Position numbers and translations under genes: made by a program
DNA from: an uncultured Alphaproteobacteria bacterium
GTDB lineage: Bacteria > Pseudomonadota > Alphaproteobacteria > HIMB59 > GCA-002718135
Direction: 5' to 3'
Assembly: GCA_902602885.1 (NCBI GenBank)
Contig: CACKSM010000004.1
Span: forward strand, 1 to 60,465
Length of the DNA stretch: 60,465 nt
The notes under the pieces: model-generated
Told to the model about the DNA's origin: nothing
The model's database searches: none
Seen by the model: only the letters and a program-made list of their open reading frames with translations
Part shown: piece by piece, positions 8,916-19,200 of the stretch
Layout of the letters: every line of letters starts with the position of its first letter
Position numbering within the stretch: the first letter of the stretch is position 1

Positions 8916-9483
8916 ATTTTTTCAAAATTTGTTTGATATTTTGTGTAATTTCTTCAATTTCTAAAGATCCATCTATTTCGTAGAATTTGGTATTATATTT
9001 ATCTTTGTAAAAGTTAGATACCTTTTGTGTTGAATTTAAATATTCATTATATCTTGTTTCAATAACATCAATATTGTCATCTTCTCTGCTTTCTTCTGAT
9101 GATCTTTTTAGTATCCTATTTTTTAAAGTTTCAAAATTTATTTGAATATCAAATATATAATTTATCGAGCTAGATGTTTCAGAAAGAAAATTACTGAGAA
9201 ATTCTGACTGATGCAAAGTTCTTGGATAGCCATCTAAAATAAAACCTTTAGAAGTTTCTTTGGTTAGTCTTGAGGATACAATTGAATTCAAAATGTTATC
9301 GGAAACTAAATTACCTGCAGCCATAATTTTTTTTAATTCAATTGCCAAATTATCATTTTCTAATAATTTTTTTCTTAATATATCTCCTGTTGAAAGATGT
9401 GAAATATTTAAGTATTCAGATATTATTTTAGCTTGAGTGCCCTTACCTGCTCCAGGCGGGCCAAAAAAAATTATGTTATTCAA
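8911..9483 (-). CDS. adk: Adenylate kinase (short-LID form)
   Basis: Adk interconverts AMP + ATP with 2 ADP in the cytosol. The 190-residue protein has the P-loop FFGPPGAGKGTQAK (~5-18), HLSTGDILR (~34-42), GFILDGYPRT (~79-88) and RSSEESREDDN (~127-137) followed by VIETRYNEY. The LID is short and lacks the four zinc-type cysteines, the form usual in alphaproteobacteria. It lies between secY and rpsM, the alphaproteobacterial gene order, one base after secY. Confidence 0.97.
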   Translation of the reverse strand: MNNIIFFGPPGAGKGTQAKIISEYLNISHLSTGDILRKKLLENDNLAIELKKIMAAGNLVSDNILNSIVSSRLTKETSKGFILDGYPRTLHQSEFLSNFLSETSSSINYIFDIQINFETLKNRILKRSSEESREDDNIDVIETRYNEYLNSTQKVSNFYKDKYNTKFYEIDGSLEIEEITQNIKQILKKS

Positions 9484-9484
9484 T

Positions 9485-10825
9485 TTATCTTCTGCCTTTT
9501 AATTTAGTTTTTTTAAGCAAGCCTTCATATTGATGTTGGAATAAATGTGATTGAACCTGTGTTATAAAGTCAATCATCACAACCACTACTATAAGTAGAG
9601 CGGTGCCACCTAAATAGAATGGTATAGAGGTTCTAGACAATAAAAATTCAGGAAGAAGTGCAACAAAAGTCAAATATATTGTTCCTATAGTTGTTAATCT
9701 AATTAATACAAACTCAATATAAGCAGCAGTATTATCACCTGGTCTTATTCCTGGAATAAAGCCCCCATATTTTCTTAAATTTTCAGCTTGTTCATCTGGA
9801 TTAAAAACAATTGAAGTGTAGAAAAAGCCAAAAAATATAATCATTGCTGCATAAAGAGCTAAATAAAGAGGTTGACCTCTGCCTAGGTAACTAGAAATTA
9901 AAATAAAAATATCACTTGAAGAACCAGCTCCAAAACCAGACATTGTATTTGGAAGAAGCAAAATAGAGGAAGCAAAAATTACTGGAATAACTCCAGCTGT
10001 ATTAATTTTTAATGGCAAGTGAGAGCTTTGACCACCATAAATTTTGTTACCAACTTGTCTTTTTGGATATTGAACAGGAAGTCTTCTCTGAGCTTTTTCA
10101 ACAAAAACAATGAAAATTATCAATAACAATATAAGTATTAATATTCCTAATATAAATGCAATACTTAGTTCACCTGTTCTTCCTAGTTGAAGAGTACTAA
10201 CAAACGCACTGGGTAAATTAGCAATTATACCTGCTGTAATAATTAGGGAAATTCCATTCCCAACCCCTCGTGATGAAATCTGCTCACCTAACCACATCAA
10301 AAAAACAGTTCCACCAACTAATGTTATTACTGTTGTGAGTCTAAAAAATAAACCGGGATCAAAAACTATATTTCCATATGTCGTCTGCATAGACTCTAAA
10401 CCAATTGATACCCCATATCCCTGAACAGCAGCAATAACTACTGTCGTATATCTAGTGTATTGAAGTAATTGTCTTCTGCCTTTAGTACCTTGTTCTTTAA
10501 GAGATTTTAGATGTGGTATGGCTGATTGCATTAATGTCATAATAATGGAAGAAGAAATGTATGGCATAACCCCTAGTGCAAAAATACCCATTCTTCCTAA
10601 AGCTCCACCTGAGAAAGTATCAAAAATTCCTAAAATACCTGATGATTGCTGTTCAAAAAATTGCTGCAAAGCAAGAGGGTTGATTCCTGGAATTGGTAAA
10701 AATGTACCTAACCTAAAAACAATTAATGCTCCTAAAGTAAAAAGAAGTCGTTGTCTTAATTCTGTAGCTTTTCCTAAGGCTCCAAAATTTAGGTTATTTG
10801 CTAGTCTGTCTGCTGTTGAAGCCAT
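9485..10825 (-). CDS. secY: Preprotein translocase channel subunit SecY
   Basis: This 446-residue protein has ten membrane segments. Hallmarks are GTFLPIPGINPLAL (~43-56), the plug region after it (GILGIFDTFSGGALGRM, ~63-79), MWLGEQISSRGVGNGISLII (~176-195) and FYTSIVFNPDEQAENLRKYG (~336-355) with the cytosolic loop that binds SecA/ribosome. It forms the protein-conducting channel with SecE (33678 here). It starts one base into the rplO stop and ends one base before adk. Confidence 0.98.
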   Translation of the reverse strand: MASTADRLANNLNFGALGKATELRQRLLFTLGALIVFRLGTFLPIPGINPLALQQFFEQQSSGILGIFDTFSGGALGRMGIFALGVMPYISSSIIMTLMQSAIPHLKSLKEQGTKGRRQLLQYTRYTTVVIAAVQGYGVSIGLESMQTTYGNIVFDPGLFFRLTTVITLVGGTVFLMWLGEQISSRGVGNGISLIITAGIIANLPSAFVSTLQLGRTGELSIAFILGILILILLLIIFIVFVEKAQRRLPVQYPKRQVGNKIYGGQSSHLPLKINTAGVIPVIFASSILLLPNTMSGFGAGSSSDIFILISSYLGRGQPLYLALYAAMIIFFGFFYTSIVFNPDEQAENLRKYGGFIPGIRPGDNTAAYIEFVLIRLTTIGTIYLTFVALLPEFLLSRTSIPFYLGGTALLIVVVVMIDFITQVQSHLFQHQYEGLLKKTKLKGRR

Positions 10826-11283
10826 TATTTCTTAGTTAGTTTAATTTTTCCACCAAATTTCTCTATAGCTTCAATTGCTGTTTTTGAAGCATAGGATACT
10901 TGTAAATTAATTGGTTTTTTCAACTCTCCTACATTGAGAAGTTTTAAATTACCTTTAGATTTTTTAAATATTTTTTTATCAAAAAGTTCATTTTCGCTAA
11001 TTAGTTCAGGATTAATTTTATACTTTTCAATAATTGTGTTAATCATCTTAAAGCTTATATTTTGAATTTTTAATTTAAAAGGATTTTTAAAACCCCTTTT
11101 AGGCAATCTTCTATACAATGGCATTTGACCACCCTCAAAACCATTTATTGATACTCCAGATCTTGACTTTTGACCTTTTACACCTCTTCCTGAGGTCTTA
11201 CCAAGACCTGATCCAGAGCCTCTACCTCTTCTTTTATTTTTTTTATTAGAGGTTAGTGATGATTTTAATTCGTTAATTTTCAT
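10825..11283 (-). CDS. rplO: 50S ribosomal protein L15
   Basis: The 152-residue protein has the Gly/Arg-rich N terminus ([17 protein letters not shown]), then [18 protein letters not shown] (~48-65), as in uL15. It is a late-assembly protein of the large subunit. In most spc operons rpmD lies between rpsE and rplO; here only 6 bases separate them, so that gene is missing. Confidence 0.98.
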   Translation of the reverse strand: MKINELKSSLTSNKKNKRRGRGSGSGLGKTSGRGVKGQKSRSGVSINGFEGGQMPLYRRLPKRGFKNPFKLKIQNISFKMINTIIEKYKINPELISENELFDKKIFKKSKGNLKLLNVGELKKPINLQVSYASKTAIEAIEKFGGKIKLTKK

Positions 11284-11289
11284 GTTTAA

Positions 11290-11796
11290 TCAATTTTGTT
11301 TGTTATTAATTTCGCTAATTTTTTTTGATCTTTTCTCTGCTACTGACTTTGGAGATTCAGACATTTTAAAAGCATTAAGTGTAGCTTTGAGCATATTATG
11401 GGGGTTTGAAGTACCAGTAGATTTTGCGACAACATCTTTGATACCAAGAGATTCAAATAGAGCTCTCATCGGTCCACCAGCTATAATTCCTGTTCCAGGG
11501 GCAGCGGCTCGGAGGATTACCTTGCCTGCTCCAAATCGGCCAACAGTGTCATGATGTATTGTTCTATTTTCCTTTAAATGAACTCTAATCATTTTGGTTT
11601 TTGCATTTTCAGTTGCTTTTCTTACAGCTTCAGGAACCTCTTTAGCCTTGCCTGTTCCTATACCTACTCTCCCTTTATTATCTCCAACAATCATAATTGC
11701 TGCGAAACCAAACCTTCTTCCTCCTTTGACAACCTTTGCAACTCTATTAATTGTTACTAAATGTTCACTTAAATCATTTTTATCATTTTCAAACAT
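11290..11796 (-). CDS. rpsE: 30S ribosomal protein S5
   Basis: The 168-residue protein shows [18 protein letters not shown] (~14-31), [17 protein letters not shown] (~43-59) and [15 protein letters not shown] (~101-115), standard uS5 motifs for decoding accuracy and mRNA unwinding. It is downstream of rplR with an 8-base gap. A Lys-rich C-terminal tail follows the conserved core. Confidence 0.98.
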   Translation of the reverse strand: MFENDKNDLSEHLVTINRVAKVVKGGRRFGFAAIMIVGDNKGRVGIGTGKAKEVPEAVRKATENAKTKMIRVHLKENRTIHHDTVGRFGAGKVILRAAAPGTGIIAGGPMRALFESLGIKDVVAKSTGTSNPHNMLKATLNAFKMSESPKSVAEKRSKKISEINNKQN

Positions 11797-11804
11797 AATT
11801 TCCT

Positions 11805-12137
11805 CTAAAAATTAAGACCTTCCACTCTTGCAGCATCTGCAAGTATTTTTATTAAACCATGATATTTGTATTTTCCTCTATCAAATGCCACTTCATTAAT
11901 ACCTTTTGATATAATTTTTTTTGCAATAGCCTTCCCGATCATTTCAGCAGTTTCTTTTCTTGAAAGATTCATATCTTTTATATTTTGTTCAACAGATGAT
12001 GAACTAGCAAGTGTTATTCCTTTAGAATCATCTATTAGTTGGGCATAGATATGGTTATTTGATCTAAATACACTTAGTCTATTTCTATTAGATACCTTTT
12101 TACTTTTGTATCTGACTCTTTGTTTTCTATCTTTCAT
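11805..12137 (-). CDS. rplR: 50S ribosomal protein L18
   Basis: The 110-residue protein shows [19 protein letters not shown] (~19-37) and ends [14 protein letters not shown] (here [20 protein letters not shown]), as in uL18, which binds 5S rRNA in the central protuberance. It lies 3 bases after rplF and 8 before rpsE in the normal spc order. Confidence 0.97.
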   Translation of the reverse strand: MKDRKQRVRYKSKKVSNRNRLSVFRSNNHIYAQLIDDSKGITLASSSSVEQNIKDMNLSRKETAEMIGKAIAKKIISKGINEVAFDRGKYKYHGLIKILADAARVEGLNF

Positions 12138-12140
12138 AAA

Positions 12141-12671
12141 TTATTTCTTTTTACCTTCTTTTCTAAAAATATATTCATCCATATACTTAATTCCTTTACC
12201 TTTAAAAGGCTCTGGTTTTCTAAATGAACGTATTTTTGCAGCTGCAGCACCTAATTTTTCTTTATTAATACTTGTTAACTTAATTAAATTTTGTTTTGGA
12301 CACTCAATTTTTACATCAGTTGGAATTTCGAAATTAATATCATGACTATATCCAAGTTCCAATTTTAGTTTAGATCCTGAAACACTAGCTCTATATCCAG
12401 TTCCATTTAATTCTAATGTTTTACTAAAACCATCAGTTACACCATTTATTGAATTTGAAATTAGAGAACGTGTAGTTCCCCAATTTGGATCTTTTTTATT
12501 ATCGTTTAATGGAACAACTTGAACCTCTTCCTCTTTTATATTGATGTTAAAATTAGAATTTACAGGAATTTCAATTTTACCTAATTTACCTTTTACAGAA
12601 AAAATTCCTTGATTAAAACTACACTCAATATCTTTTGTGATTTTAATTGGATTTTTAGCTATTCTTGACAT
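12141..12671 (-). CDS. rplF: 50S ribosomal protein L6
   Basis: The 176-residue protein begins MSRIAKNPIKI, has WGTTRSLISNSINGVTDGF (~64-82) and ends with the uL6 signature RKPEPFKGKGIKYMDE (~152-167), at the factor-binding region of the large subunit. It shares one base with the rpsH stop. Confidence 0.98.
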   Translation of the reverse strand: MSRIAKNPIKITKDIECSFNQGIFSVKGKLGKIEIPVNSNFNINIKEEEVQVVPLNDNKKDPNWGTTRSLISNSINGVTDGFSKTLELNGTGYRASVSGSKLKLELGYSHDINFEIPTDVKIECPKQNLIKLTSINKEKLGAAAAKIRSFRKPEPFKGKGIKYMDEYIFRKEGKKK

Positions 12672-13069
12672 TAAAATACCTCACATAAAACTTCGCCGCC
12701 AACATTATTTTTTTTAGCTTGTTGATCTGACATTACACCTTTTGGAGTTGAAAGAATTGAAATCCCTAATCCTCCATATGGTCTACTTAACTCACTTATT
12801 TTAGAATATTTTCTGATACCAGGTTTTGAAATTCTTTTTATTTTCTTTATAACAGGGCTTCCATTAAAATATTTTAACTCAATTTTTATTGTATCGACTC
12901 CTTTTCTTTCCTCTATATCTTTAAAATCTCTTATATAGCCCTCATCTTTAAGTACATTTAATACATTCATATTTAGTTTTGATTTAGGACAAATAGTTGA
13001 TACTTTTTTTGCTTGATGCGCATTTTTTATTCTTGCTAGCATATCCGAAAGTGAATCATTAAAAGCCAT
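12671..13069 (-). CDS. rpsH: 30S ribosomal protein S8
   Basis: The 132-residue protein begins MAFNDSLSDMLARIKNAH and has SRPYGGLGISILSTPKGVM (~94-112), the uS8 signature. In E. coli S8 binds its own spc mRNA near rplE; no comparable site was evaluated here. It is 9 bases after rpsN. Confidence 0.98.
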   Translation of the reverse strand: MAFNDSLSDMLARIKNAHQAKKVSTICPKSKLNMNVLNVLKDEGYIRDFKDIEERKGVDTIKIELKYFNGSPVIKKIKRISKPGIRKYSKISELSRPYGGLGISILSTPKGVMSDQQAKKNNVGGEVLCEVF

Positions 13070-13078
13070 AATATTCTC

Positions 13079-13384
13079 CTACCAACTTGACTTAACAACA
13101 CCTGGCAAATCACCAGACATTGATAGTTCTCTCAATTTAATTCTTGATAAACCAAATTTTCTATAATTTCCTCTAGGTCGACCAGTAACTTCACATCTAT
13201 TTCTATATCTAATGACCGAACCATTTCTTGGAAGGTCGTTTAACTTATTTTGAAAAGAAATTCTTTCTTCCAATGAAATATTTTTGTCCTTAATTTTAGA
13301 CTTTAGGATATCACGTTTTGTCTTAAATTTTTTTATAAGTTTTTGCCTAAATAAGTTTTTTTGAACTGAGCTTAGTTTTGCCAT
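13079..13384 (-). CDS. rpsN: 30S ribosomal protein S14 (zinc-independent long form)
   Basis: The 101-residue protein has [20 protein letters not shown] (~61-80). The CxxC...CxxC zinc ribbon of the short form is absent; only one cysteine is seen in this region, so this is the C-minus, zinc-independent type typical of alphaproteobacteria. It lies between rplE and rpsH. Confidence 0.97.
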   Translation of the reverse strand: MAKLSSVQKNLFRQKLIKKFKTKRDILKSKIKDKNISLEERISFQNKLNDLPRNGSVIRYRNRCEVTGRPRGNYRKFGLSRIKLRELSMSGDLPGVVKSSW

Positions 13385-13392
13385 TTTACCTC

Positions 13393-13944
13393 TTAATTAA
13401 TTTGTTTATTTTTAAAAGGCATATTGAAACTTTTTAATAGCTCTATAGCCTCATCATTATTTTTTGCTGAAGTACAAATTGTTATGTCCATACCCGTAGT
13501 CTTTATAACTTTATCAAAGTTAATTTCAGGAAATATTACATGTTCCTTTATTCCCATTGAAAAATTACCATTGCCATCAAAACTTTTTGAATTTAGACCT
13601 CTAAAGTCTCTTATTCTTGGAATTGCTATATTAACTAATCTATCAAGAAACTCATACATTATTTTGTTTCTTAAAGTAACTTTAACACCTAAAGGCATGC
13701 CTTCTCTAATTTTAAAACCTGAAATTGCTTTTTTAGATTTTGTTTTAACAGCTTTTTGTCCTGAAATTAGAGTCAAATCTTCGAGAGCTTTATCAATTAA
13801 TTTTGAATCATCTTTTCCCTCACCAATACCCATATTTAAAATTATCTTTTTAATTTTAGGAACCTCAAAAATATTTTTAAGTCCAAGTTTTGATTTTAAA
13901 TCTTGTTTAATTTTATTGTTATATTGTTCTAGCAATCTACTCAT
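13393..13944 (-). CDS. rplE: 50S ribosomal protein L5
   Basis: The 183-residue protein has [15 protein letters not shown] (~31-45), [13 protein letters not shown] (~77-89) and [18 protein letters not shown] (~109-126), as in uL5, which binds 5S rRNA and contacts the P-site tRNA. It starts directly at the rplX stop. Confidence 0.98.
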   Translation of the reverse strand: MSRLLEQYNNKIKQDLKSKLGLKNIFEVPKIKKIILNMGIGEGKDDSKLIDKALEDLTLISGQKAVKTKSKKAISGFKIREGMPLGVKVTLRNKIMYEFLDRLVNIAIPRIRDFRGLNSKSFDGNGNFSMGIKEHVIFPEINFDKVIKTTGMDITICTSAKNNDEAIELLKSFNMPFKNKQIN

Positions 13945-14259
13945 TTAAATTTCCTTACCAGATGATTTATTTATTCTTACCTTTTTATTATTGCTTATTT
14001 TAAATCCAACTTTTATTCCTTTATTTTGCTCTCGGTCATAAAATAAAAGATTTGAGACATGAATAGGCATTTCTTTATCAATAATCCCACCTGGTTGATT
14101 ATTGTCTGGCTTTTGGTTTTTTTTAACTCTGTTTATTTCAGATACTATGGCTTTCATTTGTTTTGGTAGCATCTTAAGTATTTTACCTGTTTTACCTTTG
14201 TCTTTTCCTGTAATAACAATAACTTCATCACCTTTTTTTAATTTAAATTTTTTAACCAT
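13945..14259 (-). CDS. rplX: 50S ribosomal protein L24
   Basis: The 104-residue protein carries the KOW motif GDEVIVITGKDKGKTGKIL (~10-28), as in uL24, an assembly initiator near the tunnel exit. It overlaps rplN by one base and touches rplE. Confidence 0.97.
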   Translation of the reverse strand: MVKKFKLKKGDEVIVITGKDKGKTGKILKMLPKQMKAIVSEINRVKKNQKPDNNQPGGIIDKEMPIHVSNLLFYDREQNKGIKVGFKISNNKKVRINKSSGKEI

Positions 14260-14627
14260 TATAATACCTCAGGTGCTAAACTTATGATCTTCATAAATTT
14301 TTTACTTCTAAGCTCTCTTGTTACAGGTCCAAATATTCTTGTTGCTATTGGTTCCTCCTGCTTATCTAACAAAACGGCTGCATTTTTATCAAATCTAATA
14401 GCTGTTCCATCAGATCTTTTGAAATCTTTAGAAGTTCTAACAATTACTGCTTTATAAACATCACCTTTTTTAACCTTTGCTCTTGGAAGAGCGTCTTTAA
14501 TTGATACTACTATAATATCTCCAATTGATGCAGATCTTCTTTTCGATCCACCTAAAACTTTTATACACTGTATTTTTCTTGCTCCAGAATTGTCAGCTAC
14601 AAAAAGTTTAGACTGCATTTGAATCAT
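14259..14627 (-). CDS. rplN: 50S ribosomal protein L14
   Basis: The 122-residue protein begins [20 protein letters not shown] and contains [13 protein letters not shown] (~95-107), the uL14 signature. It overlaps rpsQ by 4 bases (ATGA type). Confidence 0.98.
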   Translation of the reverse strand: MIQMQSKLFVADNSGARKIQCIKVLGGSKRRSASIGDIIVVSIKDALPRAKVKKGDVYKAVIVRTSKDFKRSDGTAIRFDKNAAVLLDKQEEPIATRIFGPVTRELRSKKFMKIISLAPEVL

Positions 14628-14869
14628 GATTTATCTCCAGTGTTTGCTATTACCTTCCATTTTTTTAATTTTGAGATAGGTTTTGATTCAATTATTGAGA
14701 CAGTATCGCCTACGTTAAATTCGTTATTTTCATCGTGAGCATGATATTTTTTTGTTTGTCTAATAATTTTTTTGTAAAGTTTATGTTTTATTCTTCTTGT
14801 AACATTGACAGTTATAGTTTTGTTTAAGTTAGATGATATTACGATTCCAGATAAGATTCTCTTAGGCAT
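14624..14869 (-). CDS. rpsQ: 30S ribosomal protein S17
   Basis: The start at 14869 gives an 81-residue protein beginning [18 protein letters not shown], the normal uS17 N terminus. An upstream in-frame ATG would add six residues (MLVEKI) lying inside rpmC and is less likely. [15 protein letters not shown] and [18 protein letters not shown] are conserved. The start overlaps the rpmC stop by 8 bases. Confidence 0.95.
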   Translation of the reverse strand: MPKRILSGIVISSNLNKTITVNVTRRIKHKLYKKIIRQTKKYHAHDENNEFNVGDTVSIIESKPISKLKKWKVIANTGDKS

Positions 14870-15056
14870 TATTTTCTCCACCAACATTTGATAATTTTGT
14901 TTTTAATCTAGCAATCTGTTTTTTTGCATTTTTAATTTGAGATGTTTTTTCAAGTTGACCAGAAAATTTTTGAAAATTAAGATTTAATAGTGTTTTCTTT
15001 AAATTCAAAATTTCTTCATGAATTTTTTTGTTTTCAATGTTTGTTTTTTTATTCAT
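14862..15056 (-). CDS. rpmC: 50S ribosomal protein L29
   Basis: The 64-residue, mostly helical basic protein ([19 protein letters not shown], then [11 protein letters not shown]) lies between rplP and rpsQ, the fixed position of uL29. It docks near the tunnel exit and helps bind SRP and trigger factor. It overlaps rplP by one base and rpsQ by 8. Confidence 0.93.
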   Translation of the reverse strand: MNKKTNIENKKIHEEILNLKKTLLNLNFQKFSGQLEKTSQIKNAKKQIARLKTKLSNVGGENNA

Positions 15057-15472
15057 TAAATATTTCTCTCAACAAATTTACATTTAATTGGCAACTTAGC
15101 AGCTGCTAAGGTCATTGCTTTTCTTGCGTCGGCAACATTAACACCATCAACCTCAAACATAATCCTTCCTGGTTTAACCCTACAGGCCCAATACTCTATA
15201 GATCCTTTTCCTTTACCCATTCTAACTTCAGCAGGTTTTTTAGATACTGGTACATCAGGAAAAATTCTAATCCACATTCTACCAGCTCTTTTTAAATATC
15301 TGGTAATCGCCTTTCTTGCAGCTTCTATTTGCCTTGAAGTTACTCTTTCTGGTTCCATTGCTTTTAAGCCGAAACTACCATAATTAAGAGAAAAATTTCC
15401 CTTAGAATTTCCATGTATTCGACCTTTAAATTGTTTTCTGTACTTAGTTTTTTTCGGAGATAACATGTTCAT
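15056..15472 (-). CDS. rplP: 50S ribosomal protein L16
   Basis: The 138-residue protein has [19 protein letters not shown] near its N terminus, [20 protein letters not shown] (~61-80; RMGKGKG follows), and ends with the ribosomal-assembly helix, all uL16. Two starts are possible: ATG at 15472 (adds Met-Asn) overlapping the rpsC stop, or ATG at 15466, which matches the usual family start. Confidence 0.97.
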   Translation of the reverse strand: MNMLSPKKTKYRKQFKGRIHGNSKGNFSLNYGSFGLKAMEPERVTSRQIEAARKAITRYLKRAGRMWIRIFPDVPVSKKPAEVRMGKGKGSIEYWACRVKPGRIMFEVDGVNVADARKAMTLAAAKLPIKCKFVERNI

Positions 15473-16149
15473 TATCTAACACTCCCTTGGTCAATTTGTT
15501 TTTTTTCACTTGCATATGGATCTTTCAGTAATATTTCACCTTTATTTATCCATACCTTAATTCCACAAATACCATATGTTGTCTCTGCTTCTGCAGTGGC
15601 GTAGTCTATATCACCTCTCAATGTGTGCAAAGGAACACTACCTTCGTGATACTTCTCAGTTCTAGCAATCTCTGCACCACCCAATCTTCCACTACAGACA
15701 ACTTTAACACCTTTTGCACCTAGTCTCATTGCAGATTGAACAGCTTTCTTCATGGCTCTTCTAAATGAGATTCTTTTTTCAAGTTGTGAAGCTATGTTTT
15801 CAGCCACTAACTTTGCTTCAACTTCAGGCTTTCTAACTTCTTTAATATCTAAAAAGACTTCTAGATTTGACATATTTGATAGATCATTTTTTAAAGTTTC
15901 AATATCAGCACCTTTTTTACCAATAATTATTCCTGGTTTTGAGCTGTAAATAGATAATCTTAGTTTTTTTGCAGCACGTTCAATATTAATTTTGGAAATG
16001 CTTGCATTTTTTAACTTTTTTTCTACGTAACTTTTAATTTTTAAATCTTGATGTAATAATTTTGTGTATTCACTTTTTGAAAACCATCTTGAAGACCAAG
16101 TTTTATTAATACCAAGTCTAATACCGTAAGGATTAACTTTTTGTCCCAT
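15472..16149 (-). CDS. rpsC: 30S ribosomal protein S3
   Basis: The 225-residue protein begins [18 protein letters not shown] and has the KH motif [18 protein letters not shown] (~73-90) and [14 protein letters not shown] (~151-164), as in uS3 at the mRNA entry tunnel. One-base overlaps with rplV and rplP show tight translational coupling. Confidence 0.98.
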   Translation of the reverse strand: MGQKVNPYGIRLGINKTWSSRWFSKSEYTKLLHQDLKIKSYVEKKLKNASISKINIERAAKKLRLSIYSSKPGIIIGKKGADIETLKNDLSNMSNLEVFLDIKEVRKPEVEAKLVAENIASQLEKRISFRRAMKKAVQSAMRLGAKGVKVVCSGRLGGAEIARTEKYHEGSVPLHTLRGDIDYATAEAETTYGICGIKVWINKGEILLKDPYASEKKQIDQGSVR

Positions 16150-16517
16150 TATTTAATTTCCTTTTTTGTTTTTGTTCTCTCTTCCACAACAATTGTTACT
16201 TTACTAAATGGTTTTATTATTGAGGCAGCTCTACCTTTTGCCCTAGGTCTCCATCTTTTCATTCTTAAACTTTTTCCTACATATACTTCCTTAACAAAAA
16301 GTTTATCTATATCTAATTGTTTATTATTTTCCGCATTTGCTATCGCAGCATTCAAAACTTTAAGAATTACTCTAGAAATTCTTTTTGAAGAGAATTGTAA
16401 TTGATTAATAGCGGAGCTCGCTTTCATATTAACTATACTATTAACTAGTAAGGATAATTTTGTAGGACTAATTCTTACCATATTATCTTTTGCTATTGCT
16501 GTTAAGTTTTGATTCAT
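16149..16517 (-). CDS. rplV: 50S ribosomal protein L22
   Basis: The 122-residue protein has [20 protein letters not shown] (~14-33) and [19 protein letters not shown] (~85-103), the latter being the extended tunnel loop of uL22. It overlaps rpsS by 4 bases. Confidence 0.97.
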   Translation of the reverse strand: MNQNLTAIAKDNMVRISPTKLSLLVNSIVNMKASSAINQLQFSSKRISRVILKVLNAAIANAENNKQLDIDKLFVKEVYVGKSLRMKRWRPRAKGRAASIIKPFSKVTIVVEERTKTKKEIK

Positions 16518-16795
16518 TTTTGTTCCGCTTTTTTATCTGCAGCTGTATGCCCTTTAAATGTTCTTGTAGGAGAAAATTCTCCAAGTTTATGTCCAACCAT
16601 TTGTTCATTTACGGTAACAGGAACAAATTTTTGTCCATTATAAACACCAAATGTTAGACCTACAAACTGTGGAAGTATTGTAGATCTTCTTGACCATGTT
16701 TTTAAAACTTCTTTTCTTCCAGATTGTGATAATTTTTCTGCTTTTTTGATTAAACTATTATCAACAAATGGCCCTTTCCAAATAGATCTTGTCAT
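16514..16795 (-). CDS. rpsS: 30S ribosomal protein S19
   Basis: The 93-residue protein begins [20 protein letters not shown] and contains [16 protein letters not shown] (~69-84), the uS19 signature. It sits in the head of the small subunit near S13. It shares one base with the rplB stop. Confidence 0.98.
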   Translation of the reverse strand: MTRSIWKGPFVDNSLIKKAEKLSQSGRKEVLKTWSRRSTILPQFVGLTFGVYNGQKFVPVTVNEQMVGHKLGEFSPTRTFKGHTAADKKAEQK

Positions 16796-17616
16796 TATTT
16801 CTTTTTCCTCTTAATTATAAATATATCTGTTTTTCTATTATTTCTTGTTTTTTTACCTTTAGTGGATACTCCCCAAGGTGTGACGGGATCTCTTCCTCCA
16901 GAGGTTCTACCTTCACCACCTCCATGAGGATGATCTACAGGATTCATTACAACTCCTCTGACTTTAGGCCTGAAACCCAAGTATCTTTTTCTACCAGCTT
17001 TTCCTAATTTTATATTCTTTTGATCAGAATTAGACACCTCTCCTATAGTCGCCTTACAATTTTTATTAATATGTCTTATTTCACCTGAAATTAATTTGAT
17101 TTGTACATAAGGTTGTTCTTTTGAAACTATTTGGGCAGAAGTACCTGCTGATCTAATTAATTGTGCACCAGCTCCTGGCTTAAGTTCTATATTATGAACA
17201 TTCGTACCAACTGGTATATTATTAATTGGTAAACAATTTCCATTTTTTATAGCAACATTATCTCCAGAAATAATTTTTTCTCCAATTTTAATATTTTTAG
17301 GTGAAATTATATATCTATGTTCACCATCCTCATATTTTAGTAGAGAAATAAATGCTGTTCTATTAGGGTCATATTCATTTCTTATAACTTCAGCAACAAT
17401 ATTAGTTTTAGTACGTTTAAAATCTATTAACCTATATTTTCTTTTTACGCCACCACCCATCCTTCTAGATGTAATTCTACCTTGATTATTTCTTCCGCCA
17501 GTTGATTTAATTTTTTTTGTAAGTGATTTATGAGGTTTATCTTTTGATAGTTCTTTTTTGGATACTAATACCGTGCCTCTTAATCCTGGTGTGGTTGGTT
17601 TAAATTTAATAAGCAT
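16795..17616 (-). CDS. rplB: 50S ribosomal protein L2
   Basis: The 273-residue protein has [20 protein letters not shown] (~43-62) and [20 protein letters not shown] (~224-243), which carries the conserved peptidyl-transferase-proximal histidine of uL2. It lies directly after rplW. Confidence 0.98.
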   Translation of the reverse strand: MLIKFKPTTPGLRGTVLVSKKELSKDKPHKSLTKKIKSTGGRNNQGRITSRRMGGGVKRKYRLIDFKRTKTNIVAEVIRNEYDPNRTAFISLLKYEDGEHRYIISPKNIKIGEKIISGDNVAIKNGNCLPINNIPVGTNVHNIELKPGAGAQLIRSAGTSAQIVSKEQPYVQIKLISGEIRHINKNCKATIGEVSNSDQKNIKLGKAGRKRYLGFRPKVRGVVMNPVDHPHGGGEGRTSGGRDPVTPWGVSTKGKKTRNNRKTDIFIIKRKKK

Positions 17617-17934
17617 TTATTTAATCTCCAGTGAGGAGTCGATAGTGTTACCTTCTACCAACGTTACTATAGCTCTTTTTGTATCTTTTCTAAAACCAAA
17701 TTGACCTTTAAATGTTTTACCTTTGCCTCTTGTTATAGATGTATTAACTTTGTTTACTTTAACCTTAAAAATTTTTTCAATTGCACTTTTAATTTCTGAA
17801 GAATTTGAATCTTTTGAAACAACAAATGAATATTGATTGAATTGTTGTAAATTAGTAGATTTTTCAGTTGTTATAGGTTTTTTTATAATATTGTATGCTC
17901 TTTCTAGAGAAATATTTACTTTCAAATTTTTCAT
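17617..17934 (-). CDS. rplW: 50S ribosomal protein L23
   Basis: The 105-residue protein has IIKKPITTEKSTNLQQFNQY (~16-35) and FKVKVNKVNTSITRGKGKTF (~55-74), the uL23 fold that forms the docking site for trigger factor and SRP. It overlaps rplD by 4 bases. Confidence 0.97.
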   Translation of the reverse strand: MKNLKVNISLERAYNIIKKPITTEKSTNLQQFNQYSFVVSKDSNSSEIKSAIEKIFKVKVNKVNTSITRGKGKTFKGQFGFRKDTKRAIVTLVEGNTIDSSLEIK

Positions 17935-18554
17935 GAAAGCCTCTCAGTTATTTCATTTATAGATTTTTGATCAATAAATAATTTATCAAAAGTAATAATA
18001 TCTTTTACGTTAACTCCTTTTTGATTTATCGTAGATATTCTCGGAATATTGGAAGATGCTAATTTAAAATTATTATCTAGACCTTTTTCAGAATAAATAA
18101 ATAATGCTGATTCATAATCAAAATTTTTCAGATCCATAAATAAATCTTTCGTTTTGAAACTTTTAACTTCAAAGGTGTCAATAATAAAAATTTTATCTTG
18201 GGTGGCTTTAACAGACAAAGCTGATTTTAAAGCCAATTTTTTTTCTTTTTTATTTAAATTAAAAGAATGATCTCTGTTTACAGGTCCCATTGAAACTGCA
18301 CCGCCTCTGAAGTTAGGTGGTTTATTACTTCCTTGTCGTGCATTGCCAGTACCTTTTTGTGAAAAAGGTTTTTTACTACGGCCGCTTACTTCTGATCTTG
18401 ATTTAGTTTTGTGAGAACCTTGTCTTGATTTAGCATTTTGATATCTAATATACTGATGGATAAGATCAGGAAGTTTTTTTATACCAAAGATTGTTTTATC
18501 AAGTTCAATATCTCCAACAGATTTATTTTTTAGATTTAAAATTGTTTTTTTCAT
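17931..18554 (-). CDS. rplD: 50S ribosomal protein L4
   Basis: The 207-residue protein has the extended tunnel loop rich in Gly and Lys (RSKKPFSQKGTGNARQGSNK, ~59-78), then RGGAVSMGPVNRDHSF, all uL4. In E. coli L4 represses its own S10 operon; the leader required for that is not recognisable here, because only one base separates rpsJ and rplC and fusA abuts rpsJ. Confidence 0.97.
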   Translation of the reverse strand: MKKTILNLKNKSVGDIELDKTIFGIKKLPDLIHQYIRYQNAKSRQGSHKTKSRSEVSGRSKKPFSQKGTGNARQGSNKPPNFRGGAVSMGPVNRDHSFNLNKKEKKLALKSALSVKATQDKIFIIDTFEVKSFKTKDLFMDLKNFDYESALFIYSEKGLDNNFKLASSNIPRISTINQKGVNVKDIITFDKLFIDQKSINEITERLS

Positions 18555-19199
18555 TTAGGACCTTTTAATTGCATCTTTTAAAAAAATAACTGAGTTTTTT
18601 TTTCCTGGAACTGAACCCTTAACAATCAAAATATTATTTACATTATCGACTTCAATTATTTTTAAATTCTGTTTAGTCACTTTTGTGTGTCCCATTCTTC
18701 CAGCCATTTTTTTTCCTTTGAAGACCCTACCTGGATCTTGGTTTTGACCTGTTGAGCCATGAGATCGATGGGATATGGAAACACCATGGGACGCTCTTAA
18801 CCCGCCAAAATTATGTCTTTTCATTACACCAGCAAATCCTTTACCAATTGAGTAACTACTTGCATCAATAAGTTGATCAGGTTTAAAATGATCTGCGTTG
18901 AGTTTTGTACCAATATCTAAGATATTATCACTATCAACTCTAAATTCTTTTAAGATTTTTTTTGGTTTTATTTTTATTGAAGAAAATAATTTTCTTTGAG
19001 GTTTATTAACATGTGAAATATCTTTTCCTGTTTCTATAGAAGCAATCTGGACTGCATTGTATCCATCTTTTTCGGTTGTTTTAATTTTAGATACTATACA
19101 TTCATCAACTTTTAAAATAGTTACATGAGTATTGGTGCCATCATTTTGAAAATAGGAGCTATTACCTATTTTTGTAGCAATTAAACCTGATCTTTTCAT
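18555..19199 (-). CDS. rplC: 50S ribosomal protein L3
   Basis: The 214-residue protein begins MKRSGLIATKIGNSSYFQND and has VSISHRSHGSTGQNQDPGRV (~140-159), with the glutamine region methylated in E. coli uL3. It is an early-assembly protein near the peptidyl-transferase centre. It follows rpsJ by one base. Confidence 0.98.
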   Translation of the reverse strand: MKRSGLIATKIGNSSYFQNDGTNTHVTILKVDECIVSKIKTTEKDGYNAVQIASIETGKDISHVNKPQRKLFSSIKIKPKKILKEFRVDSDNILDIGTKLNADHFKPDQLIDASSYSIGKGFAGVMKRHNFGGLRASHGVSISHRSHGSTGQNQDPGRVFKGKKMAGRMGHTKVTKQNLKIIEVDNVNNILIVKGSVPGKKNSVIFLKDAIKRS

Positions 19200-19200
19200 A

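Noticed and set aside
13424..13948. A 174-codon open frame on the plus strand opposite rplE, and other antisense frames across the ribosomal block (for example 11594-11815, 36775-37134)
   Set aside because: They are mirror frames of well-conserved genes in A+T-rich sequence, with no motif, no Shine-Dalgarno and no room of their own.
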